Source: Lucifuga dentata
Lineage: Eukaryota > Chordata > Actinopteri > Ophidiiformes > Bythitidae
Assembly (NCBI GenBank): GCA_014773175.1
Contig: VXCM01000140.1
Span: forward strand, 1 to 64,000
Direction: 5' to 3'
DNA: 64,000 nucleotides
Positions within the stretch are counted from its first letter, which is position 1. Each line of letters opens with the position of its first letter. Below are positions 22,230 through 33,104 of this stretch, in pieces. The notes below the pieces were generated by a model, which saw only the letters and a list, made by a program, of their open reading frames with translations, had not been told where the DNA came from and made no database searches. Both the position numbers and the translations under genes were made by a program.

Positions 22230-22640
22230 CGCACTAATCCTTCCAGCCTTATTACAAAACTGTGCAATTAATTAAAGGCTCAATTGCTGGGATTAGTAAC
22301 CTACATTCAATCTGATACTCATATCAATAACTCTGGCAGCGACAAACAGCGCGTTTTCCAGCTTTAAACACAGAAATTGGCACCTTTTTTAGAATCCAGT
22401 TGCCATTTTTCCAGGGAAAAATAAATAGAAATACCGCGACTGGAGGTAGGTGGTTTAGTGCAACAGCAGTGCGGTTCTCATTGACGGTGGCATTACAGAG
22501 ATTAAGATTATCTGTGCTGTATGTTTACAGCATAATGAAACAGGCCTGCTGTAATGACTGTCAAATCTGGATTAGGTCATTCACTGCAGAGAAGAGAATT
22601 TATTTTCATGATTACTGTGAACAGGCTGAGCTGGATGACA
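22230..22640. promoter_or_regulatory. Candidate conserved non-coding element (inferred)
   Basis: The stretch is free of simple repeats. It holds OTX/PITX-type GGATTA at 22290-22295 and 22569-22574, a palindromic TALE-type TGACTGTCA at 22555-22563, AATTAATTAAAG homeodomain sites near 22266, and a GATA-type TTATCT. Such density fits a neural or neural-crest enhancer, a role expected around zeb2, but conservation is untested. Confidence 0.35.
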
Positions 22641-23339
22641 ATCCCTGAGCAGGCTGATGTATGTCCAAACACCTCGCTGCCTGAACACACACACAACACA
22701 CACACACATGCTCGCTTGTGCATAATGATTTGAGTTCTTTTTTTTTTTTTTTTTTNTTTTTTTTTTTTTTTTTGTTAAAACATGAAAGAATTCAGTGTTT
22801 CTCGCACACACTAAAGTCCAAAAGCTCTGCATGTCGTAAAATTAACAGGATGAGCAAGTGTTATCAAAAGTGACGTGTGTGTGCAGGGCAGTTGCAAGGT
22901 GGGGTTATGGCAGCATAGAAATGATACGGTGCAATAGATGATCGGCATTATCCCATCAACCTGCTGTTTGTGTACGCTCGCCATCCCCCCAACGCTCTCT
23001 TTGAAAGGCCAGGAGGAGTCTGGGGGGGTCCTTTAACACATACACACACACCACACACACACACACGCACACAGCCTGCACCTGTCACAAACAGCCCTAA
23101 CAGCATGAGGCAGGGGTGTCTGGGCTGAGAAAAGAAACTTCAGCTTTGAGGAAGAGCCGAGGGAAAGGCGGAGATTTAACCGATTCAGGCTTTGAAGGCT
23201 GAAATTTAATTCATTTGATTAAATTTCTCTTAAAAAAAGTGAAAGTTTGTTGAAAACCGAAAGGTCATTTAAAAAAAGGCCGCAAAAGAATCCATCACAT
23301 CGCTAGACTTTAACACGTAGACATCGCACATTTCCCAGC

Positions 23340-24120
23340 ATAATTCATGTTTAGACGTTAACGAGAGCGGCGAGTTGGCATGTTCAGCTGCCGGCGTTCA
23401 GGCAGGTGCAGATAATGCGACATGAGGGCTTTACGCTGCTCATGTCAGACCATCACAATAGACATCCTGGCAATTCTCATCGCCGCCCTGCTGAGAGAAT
23501 ATCGGCCCCCACCGCTCGCGCACAAGCCCCCTCAAAGCAGACCTACTGGATATTTTTTACCTTCCACGCTCGGGACGTCCCACATGACGATTCCCAGATG
23601 GCGTGAAGGGGTCGACACGAGGACGTTGAAATACAAAGTTTCTGACTACATTTTGCATCTGGGCTGATATCAAGCCACGTATGCACAAATATGAGCAGAT
23701 ATACTGTATATATGGGTGTAGCGCACCTCGCCAGAAGGTTAACTTCCCCGCCTGTAAATTGCCATCGGCCCCCCACCGCCGCCACCTCCACCGCTGGACA
23801 ATAGGCTCAGCATGGCCTGGTGATTGCCTCTTTTCAAATGGTAATGCTGATCGCCTCTCTTCTGCCAGGTTCCCCTAAGCAGTGTACAAATTACAGTTTA
23901 CAAGGCATCGAGGAATAAAAAAAAGAGGAGACGGACCGAATATCTTTTCTCTGGTGATTTTTTTTTTTTTCTTTTTTTTAATTCGGCAAACTGACATGTA
24001 AATTAGCCCGTAAGTGCTCCACTCAGGAACTCTGATCGCGCCCTAATTGTCACAGTCAATTGTGGCCAACAGTCTCTTCAATCCAGGCAGCTTTTGACAA
24101 CAAGCACGCCAGGATCAAAA
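23340..24120. promoter_or_regulatory. Candidate conserved non-coding element cluster (inferred)
   Basis: About 780 bp with balanced GC, few simple repeats and many motif-like words (CAGGTGCAGATAATGCG near 23403, CTAATTGTCACAGTCAATTG near 24042, TTCAAATGGTAATG near 23836). No open frame has family similarity. This is a judgement of texture only. Confidence 0.3.
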
Positions 24121-24717
24121 GACAAATCGTTAGCGATTCCCCCGCATGCCCCTCCCACCACGCACGCTCGTTTCTGTGTTTAGGTTACTGGCAAGAGAAA
24201 TGATAGGTGAGGGTGATAGTGTATGAAAAAGAGAAAGGAAGTGATGACGGCAACAGCAATTTCCCTTCGTTAACATTTCCCAGAATCCTTTGAGCATGGA
24301 GATAATGCCGGAAAGGATGGCGTAGAGCCTGTAAAGTCGCTTTCTCCCATCCTATAGAGTCATAAACTTCACCGGAGGATAGAATAAATACGTTTGTGTG
24401 AGGCAGTGCTGAAAAATAACGCAAACATTTGAAACCGCAAACAAGCAAACTGCAAACTCGAGAGTCTTACAGAAAAGGCTACGGGTTCAAAGCTGAAAAG
24501 TTCTGCCACAGTTGGTGAAAAAATATTTGTTTGCTGTTGTCTGGCTTGTTGTTAACGATGTTCTGGGCAGAAACACGCCAGACTGAAGTCAGTTTGGGCA
24601 TAATTCTCAGAAATTGATTGGAGTTTTTGTATGTGTGACTAATTTTATAGAAAATAATATTCCGACAGAGAGCGGGCAACAGGAAAAATAGTCAAGTTTT
24701 CTGAATATAGAAAGGCC

Positions 24718-25553
24718 TTAAAGGACTGGAATGATCTGAAAATGCTTCCTGTTGTCAGTTCTTCAGTACAGCACTTGAATGCACCACTAGGAAACATTTT
24801 CAGGTCACTCTGTACTTTTTATTGCGCTTAAAAGCTAAAACTACATAACTTCTAAAAAAACCTGAATACACGTCTTGTTGGCAATGAACAAGTATGAACA
24901 AGTTGATTTTAATAGCAGAATGAACTGAAACTAATGGTGGTCTGGAAGGTAGGAAAAACACTTTTAATTCACCATTCCAGCAGTATGCTTTGGGAAATGA
25001 TTGTCAGTAACGTTACATGTGTGAAAATTGAATATATCAGGCTCAAACGTGCAAAACCATACTGGTGATTTTGCACGTTTGAGCCCAATAAATACTACCT
25101 GAATGCATGTTACGTTACTGATAACCATTTCCCAAAACATAAAACCGTATTTTAGTTTTTCTGTGATTTTACGAAATCCCCTAATCTATCAAAATGAAGT
25201 TTTCAGGTAAAACACACGTGTTAAAATTAAATGTCTGAATGTAGGAGATACGATCATTTCTAATTTCTCTGTAAAAACCGTCTTCTTCTGGGACTATATT
25301 CTCTGGCGGAGACATACATTTCCTTCTGTGCAGCTCAGTGTTGGATCGGTTAAATTAAGTAACTTCAGCAAAAAATATAAAAGATGTTTCAAGTCTTTGC
25401 AAATTGATTTTTATAGCAGAGTGACAGTCTGGAAGAACAGACAAAGAACTCTAAAATATACTGCTGCATTGGTAAGTTTTGGATAGTAATGTAACGTGTA
25501 TTGCTTGTATTTATTGGGCTCAAACATGCAAAATAACCAGAATGCTCCTTTAA
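24718..25553 (-). mobile_element. TTAA-flanked MITE, composite copy F (two units head to tail)
   Basis: It spans 836 bp between TTAA at 24718-24721 and 25550-25553. The first part (to about 25060) matches copies C/G but has lost its left terminal region. Near 25055-25065 a right end (GCTCAAACGTGCAAAACCAT) abuts a left end (GTGATTTTGCACGTTTGAGC) without TTAA between them. The second unit (to 25553) is a more diverged subfamily like copy D. Both face the same way. Confidence 0.75.
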
Positions 25554-26581
25554 CGGCTGACTTCCTAGATACTTGACCTTTGTGCCACCAAAACAAAGTG
25601 CTGAGATGACATGTTTTTGCATCCCTCCTCTTTTATTTCAGTTCATCTTTCCATTTTTTTCATGCAGAAAATAAGCTGGGTGGCTAACAAAGCTCACGTT
25701 TTGTTCTAAGAAACCACAAATCAGTATATATATAGATTATAATATTTGACCTGATACTTATTTAAATTGATTTTTAAAAGCGCACCAATCAATTTGACCA
25801 TCATTGTACCTCCAAAATAAGCATCATCTCCTCTCTCCTGCAGCATCATCTCGGCCTGCACAAGGATCACGTCGTCTGAAATCTGACTTAATAGAAAATC
25901 TCTGAGAGCTCGACCAGGTTTCTGCAGATTTAAGTAAGATCTGATAATTCCATCTTTGTGTCCTGAGAGGATGTAAACTCATATACAGAGGCAGATATGA
26001 AGAGCACGCCGATATGCAAATGTCTGTTGAGATTAGAGCTACAACAATTATTCAAATGTTTGATTAATTATTCATCGGAGCCGCCGTCAATTATTCATTT
26101 CTTCCCGTCGTTTTTTTTTTTCTTTGAGTAAAGTTTCTTGTGAGATCTATCAGAATCCAAATCAGACGCCTTTTATTCAACAAGTACAGTAAATGTGCAG
26201 GATTTGCTTAGTGGCATGGTTCACGTATGTATATTACATATATATGTGTTCCAAGATGCTGCGACGGTCTCAGTGTTCATGATTGTTGATTGATTAAATC
26301 GTTGATGTATTATTTTATTATATCGCAGATGATTATTCGTCATTTTATTGATGAAGACATATATTACTTATGACTCATAAGTGAACCCTGGAGTTCGGTT
26401 CCAAAATGTGTTGTGTCTGCTGAAAACCATGAGTGATTCATTCATTGATTGATAAGTTCTGAGCCTGACACATAAGGGAATGAGCAGGGCTGTAATATCT
26501 TTTTTGGTGAAGTTATATAATTCCTGCCGTGTTTTTTTTCATACATTGGCTGCATCGTTTGAGCTCAGTCACTCTGATTAT
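25554..26581. other. Upstream non-coding flank, block 8
   Basis: No gene is supported. A POU octamer lies at 26014-26021. Words such as CTACAACAATTATTCAAATG near 26040 and GATTGATTAAATCG near 26288 recall a common fish repeat with ATTAATCG motifs, but the match is too decayed to annotate. Confidence 0.45.
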
Positions 26582-26746
26582 GTGCTTGCTGGCTGCTGTT
26601 GGTGATTGTGGCTTTGAGCTTGTTCAGCACTCACCCAACTCACCCGATTTGGCTCCCTCACACTTTCGCCTCTTCTCAAACATGAAAAAGAGTTTAGCTG
26701 GAACCTATTTGGCCTCAGATGATAACATCAGATCAGCTGTTGAGGA

Positions 26747-26777
<31 letters not shown>

Positions 26778-26928
26778 AAACTGTTAGAAAATCCCTTCAG
26801 CATTATTGGCAGAAGGTTGGAAGTTGAGTTGGAAGGAGATAATGTTGGAATTAAAAAAGGAAAAAATTGCAACACAGCTGAGTTATAGCATTCTATATGG
26901 AGCTCAGGAATTTTCAATCAACCTTGTA
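26582..26928 (+). pseudogene. Decayed mariner (DD34D) transposase 3' part and right end
   Basis: In the frame of 26529-26771, residues from AAVGDCGFELVQH (from 26592) through SPNSPDLAPSHFRLFSNMKK to DDNIRSAVEDFF match the C-terminal part of mariner transposases. The family motif is YSPDLAPSD followed by an aromatic residue. The last D, third of the catalytic DD34D triad, is H here (codon 26661-26663), so the enzyme would be dead. A T-run at about 26747-26769 then breaks the frame. Afterwards RRLEVELEGDNVG resembles the family RWEKCV..GDYVE tail. GGAATTTTCAATCAACCTTG near 26907-26926 fits a mariner right terminus. The N-terminal two thirds and the left end are missing. Confidence 0.8.
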
Positions 26929-29198
26929 TTATGGGCACTCAACCTTAAATAATAGCCACAGCTATATCAATGAGGCTCTTTTATAATTAAAAGTAAAGAA
27001 TGTGTTTTATCAAAAAAAAAAAAAAAAANAAAAAAAAAAAAAAAACAGCTAATATATCATTAGCTGACTTTTTTAATCTTAATATCATAAAAAATATATT
27101 TATAAGCATCTATCTCTCCTGACTTGTTGTTACTTGGAAGCCACAAAATAATTGACCTCCTTCCACAGGAAGAGGAGAAAAAAATCTGCCTAACATATGA
27201 TACGCTTGTGTTTTTCTTCTAAGTGTCTCAGCCGAATAAGTGGTCATTTGTTAGAAGCCTCTGCTCAGTTTTCAGCTAACAAGAACAACATCAAAAATCA
27301 ATACTTTTTTGATGTAAGCATTTGTTTCTGCAGCAATCTGCTATGCGGCAATCTTGTTCTCTCCAAAAGCTTTCTTGTCCAACCGAGACAGAGAGATCTG
27401 ATGTACAGAAAAAGAAGAGTTTCTCTCATTCTCTCTCGCTCTCTCGCTCGCAGCAATCGTAAACTAAATTCATTTAGCATGTTTGAGGAATTCTCCCAGA
27501 TCACACATGCTAGCCGTCGCCTCTTGCTCTTTAATTGTCCGTCAGTCTCTGGAGTTGTCGTGGTGTTGTAGCGACTGGCTATCACAGAGCCAAAGCCTGG
27601 CGAGAGATGAGCAGTTTGATGTTGCAGAGCTGGGAAAACCACAAACAAGCAGAGAGAGAGACGTGATGGAGGATACTTTGGGTTTTCTGTCATGCAACCC
27701 TCTGAATGCCCACAACAACTGTTATTTTAATTAAAAAGACTCCAAACTTGTTTTCAGGGCTGAAACACACTGAGGGTTTAACACTAGAGAGTCACTTGAC
27801 AGCTGTTTTGAATTGTAGGCTTCAAAATATCCCTCGGTATCTTTTCTAGACCCACTTGTTTTTTTGTTTTTGTTTTTTTTGTGGGTAAATCAGATTTATA
27901 TAAGGACAAAATGGTAGAATTGTATTTACTCTTAACTTTTCTGTATCTGCTTCACCAGATTAGAAGGAAGCTGTGCTGACTTGTGGAGAAAATCTTGATA
28001 TTTGATTAAAACCAGACAGGCAGCAAAACAAAAATCCATCTAATCACGTGTTTAAAAAGTTAGTACCTCATCGGATGAGGTCGACGATGCTCCAGCCTCT
28101 CCGTCTCTTTCCTGCCACTAGTACAGTACTTGATCCTCACTCTCCAAACCCAGCTGGAACATTTCAAGGGACTCATGTCAACTTAATGCTTTGGCCAGAA
28201 GCTTCGGGGTCGTGGGAATCTGGGCAGATAGCTCTGTGTGTTTTGACAAATTGTATGTGATTGCAGTATTGGTCAAAGATCAAGATTAGACCAAAAACAC
28301 GGGGATGATATTTTGGTGTCAGTCAGTTTGCACTTTTTACCTCTGATGTGACGCAGTTTAATGTTCATGCAACATTTTGATCAGGTTCCGCTCAAAATAT
28401 GTCAAAATACATTTTGTTATTATCATTGTTAAAGTCATGTGACTTCTCTGCAGGAGAAACTGGATCGTTTTTGATCATATTTATTTTAAATATAGATTCC
28501 TGACACCAAATATCAGCTATCTGCCACACAGTTTCTCTTACCCAAATCACTCTGTGGACTCTGGACTGGATCTTTGACCTCCTTCCTCCTGGTTATATAG
28601 TCTAAATGCAGCTTTACAGTCATTCTTCGGCAGAATCGATCAGCAGAATCCCTGCAGTAAAAATATGAAAAGCAGCAAGGAAACATCTTGAAAGACTGAG
28701 TCTATGTTCGTTTTTTTTAATGCAGCATTTCTTTCCAACTCCCTTTGCACCTGCAGGAAAAGGTGTGCAGACATCCCATTTGGAAGATCTGAAGGAAAAG
28801 ACTGAATTTTTTGAAAATTAATGCAAGGTCTTGATGTATTTTTTATACACACATAGCACCCAAATTCATCTATAAGCCTCAGCTCTGCATCTGTGAGCAT
28901 CAGCAGGAAACCCGGCGATGGAGATCTGAATCTTTAAAATTCTGCTTCTCACGTCTCGTTTTGACCACAGCTGCATCTTAACCCGAAAGTCTTCAGTTTG
29001 GAGAATCTTGTCCTCCATTGTTGTTGTTTTTTTTCTTTCAAGAGGAATAATGTGCATCAAATGATCACAAGAGCCGTGATATCACATGATCCTCACAGAT
29101 CTAAATTAGGCCAATAATCAGGGACGCCTGGAGGCTGAGTCACTGAATGCACAACATGTACATGCAACTGTTTGAATCACGAGGCATGATCTGCTGTG

Positions 29199-29200
<2 letters not shown>

Positions 29201-29241
<41 letters not shown>
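29201..29241. repeat. (CT)n microsatellite
   Basis: About 20 uninterrupted CT units. Confidence 0.95.
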
Positions 29242-29244
<3 letters not shown>

Positions 29245-29957
29245 TTTTTCTGCACAAAGAGGAGCACAGAAACAAAATGGAACCATGCCATCTTGTTTTT
29301 AAATATGATATTTATGAGGTCACAGTAAGGGATGGACATATCAGAGGGCTGACGGTTGGTCTTTTTATATCCGATATCAGTTGTGTCGTGGAGTCTAGAT
29401 GTGACGTAAGCGTGGATCTTATTTCACTCTGTAAGAACCTGCAGCGACACATGCTGCTGGCTCACCTTTTAGCTTCCAGCTGAGAATTTACCATGTTAGG
29501 ATGAGCTGAAGTTTTTATATCGTGGCAAGAAAAGTGAAAAAAAAAAAAAAGAGAAATTCATTTATTTAAGAAGAAATAAGAAGAAATTCTTATTTCTTAT
29601 TGAAGATGGTATAAAGATAGTGGAACCTGTTACTAGTGACCTTTGACCTCCAACTTCCTTTTGGTTGTTTGTGATGCTAATCTGGGAATTATATTTTAAA
29701 TATGTCATGGTTGTCATTTGAATGTGTTAAACAGTTTTATAATTGAGTATTTTTTGTCATGTCACTTTTGTTGCATGAATTGATATAATATTCAGTAGTA
29801 GCTTGAGGTAGTACATGACGTAGTATATACAGTATGAGTGAGTGTATTTATATTTATTGTAACCCAACTACTACAGAGTACATACAAACTGAATGCTAAT
29901 TAGACTGACAGATACTCTAAATACTCGAAAACATCCGTACAGCCACACTGCAGCGGA

Positions 29958-29979
29958 GTGTGTGTGTGTGTGTGTGTGT
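29958..29979. repeat. (GT)n microsatellite
   Basis: About 11 GT units. Confidence 0.95.
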
Positions 29980-30674
29980 TTATGCTGTCAGGAAACCAAA
30001 AGAGGGCCTATCCTCACACGAGAGAGGGAGAGAGAAAATTAGGCTTATAATCTTGGTAATCAGCAGTCATGCCTGAGGCAGACAGCTGCAGAACTGCAGA
30101 GCTCCTATTTAGGTGTTGGACATTAAAAACCATTAAACCCAAGTGAATTTGCACTTACTGATTTTTCTGGGACAACATTTCAACTTCACAAAACAAACCA
30201 CGATGGAATATGTGCTGCAAAAGCTTCAAAATTTTATTTTTAAGGGAAAGAAGAAAACACACAAGATAGGCAACACAACAATTTAGCAATTCATTCAGTT
30301 TACAATTTAGCTGAAAATTACAACTCAGTATTTATTTTAATGTTTCAGTTGACAGTTCACCAAGTAAATAAAAATTCTCCAACACATTCCTAAATATCCT
30401 GAATATTTCCCCCTCACCAACATGAAACTTTAATGTTGAACAGTCATAATCAATCCAAAAGTATGACTCCACGCAGAGAGGATTTTGGGTGGAGAATGGT
30501 GCCCCCACTCCTCACTTAAATCAACATATTAAGCACAAGGTCCCCCTATAGGTCGCACACCGACTGTAATCCGTTTTCATGGTGAATATGCAGCCCCACG
30601 GAGGAAAAACGGGCGTTAAAAAAGAGGAGAGGTGCCACTCCACGCTCGCTTGAACTCGTGGGTCGCACAACAGT

Positions 30675-30676
<2 letters not shown>

Positions 30677-30715
<39 letters not shown>

Positions 30716-30735
30716 TGAGAGAGAAAGAGAGAGAT
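30677..30735. repeat. (GT)n microsatellite followed by a GA-rich run
   Basis: GT at 30677-30713 followed by GAGTGAGAGAGAAAGAGAGA. Confidence 0.95.
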
Positions 30736-30989
30736 TGGCCGTGAATTACGCGTGACAATAATTCAGCGAGGATTGGATCTTTGGATCCGGTAAAAACGGA
30801 AGTAGAGCGGCTTCACGTTTTACCTAAACTCCTCTTCTTCTCGGTGCTGAAGGATTGAAAGACTAGGAGAGTTAAATATGAGAATAATAAAGGATAAACT
30901 TACTAAAAANAAAAAAAAAAAAAAAAAAAAATTGCGTTCCAGTCTGAGTCCTCTGGTCCATGGAAAAGTGGAAGGAGAAAAAACTGTTG

Positions 30990-31015
30990 AATACCAGAGA
31001 TTTAATTATTCTTGC

Positions 31016-31056
<41 letters not shown>

Positions 31057-31083
31057 NAATACCAGAGATTTAATTATTCTTGC

Positions 31084-31130
<47 letters not shown>

Positions 31131-31132
31131 TG
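30990..31132. repeat. (AAT)n microsatellite with 67-bp duplication around a single N
   Basis: Bases 30990-31056 (unique lead plus AAT run) recur from 31058, with N at 31057. The second copy has a longer AAT run (to about 31132), so the true array length is uncertain. Confidence 0.85.
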
Positions 31133-31386
31133 TTAATAATTATAAAAGTTCCACATAAAACAGCAGTAGCCTATATAAATATATACTTTATATATATATT
31201 ACATATATAGATAATATTACTAGCAGAAGTTTTTTTTTTGTGCGTNTTTTTTTTGGGGGGGGCAAATCAACTAGTTCAGCCTCTTGATTGATGATTTAAT
31301 TAGCCATACACTGGCGAACTGCAGGAGGACAGGACACAAAATAATACTTTATTTACATAACCAATCGCGGCGTTGCAAAGGTGGAG

Positions 31387-31388
<2 letters not shown>

Positions 31389-31424
<36 letters not shown>

Positions 31425-31425
31425 N

Positions 31426-31456
<31 letters not shown>

Positions 31457-31474
31457 TCTCCCCCTCTCTCTCTC
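31389..31474. repeat. (TC)n microsatellite containing a single N
   Basis: TC repeat with N at 31425 and a few G and C interruptions. Repeat length may be mis-assembled. Confidence 0.9.
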
Positions 31475-32524
31475 CATTGCAGGACAGAAATGGCAGGAGG
31501 CTGACTTTATAATGAATGTCTGTTAAGTAGCGGTCATCATAATCCTGGAATGTTTTTAGAATATTCCTTGAAATATTCCTGCAGGGAATTCTTTCAATGC
31601 TCACTAGTGAGTTTACAGACACTTTGTCAATAGATGTTTTTATTATTATTATTTTTAGACGTCTTTTCTATCATTACATTGTCCTTTTAGTAGTTTTTCC
31701 AGTGATAATTGAATCATATTCCTTTTTTAAAAAATGTATTATCATCGTTATTATCACCGTGATTCATTTTCATTCGGGGATGCAGTTGGAAAACAGTGGA
31801 AATGACTTGTGCAAATAACAAGAGGCAAAAATGCAAATGATTTTTCCCCAGAGTGTAACTGTATACATGCTTTTCTGTTTTAGCACAGACAGTATAATCT
31901 GCTTCTCAGCGCACCTTTACGTGCGGAGAATCATGGACAGAGGCAATAAAACACAAATATTTCCTCTCACACTGCAAAATAAATTCATTTGATGTCATGT
32001 AGCATCATTTTGACGCTTATAATCTAATTTTCCTCCCGGTGAAACATTTCAGTTGAAATCAGTGAGTGTGTATTCCACTGTTTTTCTAAATCTTTTTCAC
32101 TTGTTTCAGGGATTTCTTTAAACATGTTTCTCTCCTAAAATCACAATAATGCAGATTATTTCGCTGATATGAAAGAAATTATCCTCAATTAAATAACATC
32201 TCTGAAATTGATTTGACTAAGAAACAAGTTGGATTAGCAATTTTAAAAATGTGATATTAAGGATTTAATTTTCACCAAATGACTTGTAAAGACGGACATT
32301 TTTTACAGTGTAGATAAAAACCCGAACATCCCAAACCTTTTGCAGTCGCAGCCAATTAGAATAATGAAGAATATGCAATTGGCTCCCAAAACTCCTGCAT
32401 CCTGCGTATCAACCCTGCAAATTAACCGGAGTGGAAATAAAAATAAAAAATAATCCTTACATGATTGCAGCCGGTGTGGACGCGCTCCAAGTTTCTGCCT
32501 CCCCTGCACTCACGCTCACACGAA

Positions 32525-32571
32525 ACACACACAGTTACACACACACACACACTCTCACACACACACACACT
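32525..32571. repeat. Interrupted (CA)n microsatellite
   Basis: CA blocks separated by GTT and TCT, just upstream of the zeb2 promoter region. Confidence 0.95.
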
Positions 32572-32624
32572 GTCGCCTGTTCTCGCTTTGCACCGCGTCG
32601 AAGCCCGACATAGTTGGTTTCACT

Positions 32625-32736
32625 CAAAAAGAGAGGAGGTGAAGAAGGAGAAAGGAGAATGAGGGAGAGAAAGAGGAGGAAGGGGGGAGAAAGGAGAGAG
32701 AGAGCGAAAGAGGGAGAGAGAGAGGGGGGAAAAAAA
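32625..32736 (+). promoter_or_regulatory. zeb2: 112-bp polypurine tract upstream of zeb2
   Basis: The + strand is almost pure A/G (exceptions at about 32640, 32660 and 32704), rich in GAGA and GGGGGG words. It lies roughly 370 bp before the putative first-exon donor. Such tracts can form triplex (H-DNA) structures and bind GAGA-type factors. A promoter role is inferred from position only. Confidence 0.45.
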
Positions 32737-32939
32737 CTTCACGTTCAACCCAGAAGATGCTCACGTTTGGCTCTCAATTATCCCCTCCCGTGAAGATAGG
32801 TGGCGTGCGTTTCAGGGGGCTTCTCCTCTGTGTTACACGGCAAAGAAAAGGAGGTGGAAAGAAAAAAATGTCATTAGAAGAGGCGTAACACGTCAGTCCC
32901 TACCCAGGTTTGTTTCCTGTAGTGGGTGTAAGACATCAG

Positions 32940-33104
32940 TTGTAAACCTGCCCTTGCAGGAATAGCGGTCCCTCCCTCCTCCCAACTATTTCTAAGGCTT
33001 TATTTCTAAGGCTTTATTATCACCGGTGGAAAAGGATCCGCTCACCGACGCGCTCCGGTATCATCCTCCAACCCAAGACACCTCTTTACACCCCAAAACT
33101 CCAG
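32940..33104 (+). other. zeb2: Putative zeb2 5' UTR exon 1 (end supported, start unknown)
   Basis: A strong donor, CCAG|GTACGT, ends a candidate exon at 33104. It pairs well with the acceptor at 34246-34247 before the recognised coding exon. ZEB2 genes in vertebrates have a non-coding first exon close to the ATG exon, so this layout is expected. The transcription start is not visible: the left coordinate is arbitrary and no clear TATA box was found. A 14-15-bp unit (TTTCTAAGGCTTTA) is repeated in tandem at about 32988-33016. A weaker alternative donor AAAAG|GTGCGT would end the exon at 33215. Confidence 0.4.

Larger units (their letters stand above)
22035..24717. other. Upstream non-coding flank, block 7
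   Basis: No gene is supported. It is repeat-poor except for a poly-T join (N at 22756) and short CA runs at about 22680-22710 and 23040-23075. Two long stretches look like candidate enhancers and are listed separately. Short open frames between 23400 and 23880 lack domain matches. Confidence 0.5.
26929..32524. other. Upstream non-coding flank, block 9
   Basis: No gene is supported. It has homopolymer joins (N at 27029, 30910, 31246), a duplicated AAT join, long CT and GT microsatellites, and AT-rich unique sequence. A POU octamer lies at 31831-31838. Open frames near 27197-27734 on both strands overlap but match nothing I recognise. Confidence 0.5.

Noticed and set aside
26031..26340. Possible common fish repeat with ATTAATCG words
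   Set aside because: Matches are too short and decayed to set boundaries.
27197..27734. Overlapping frames of 83-131 residues on both strands
   Set aside because: Frames include CT-repeat-derived Arg/Ser runs; no domain recognised and no splice support.
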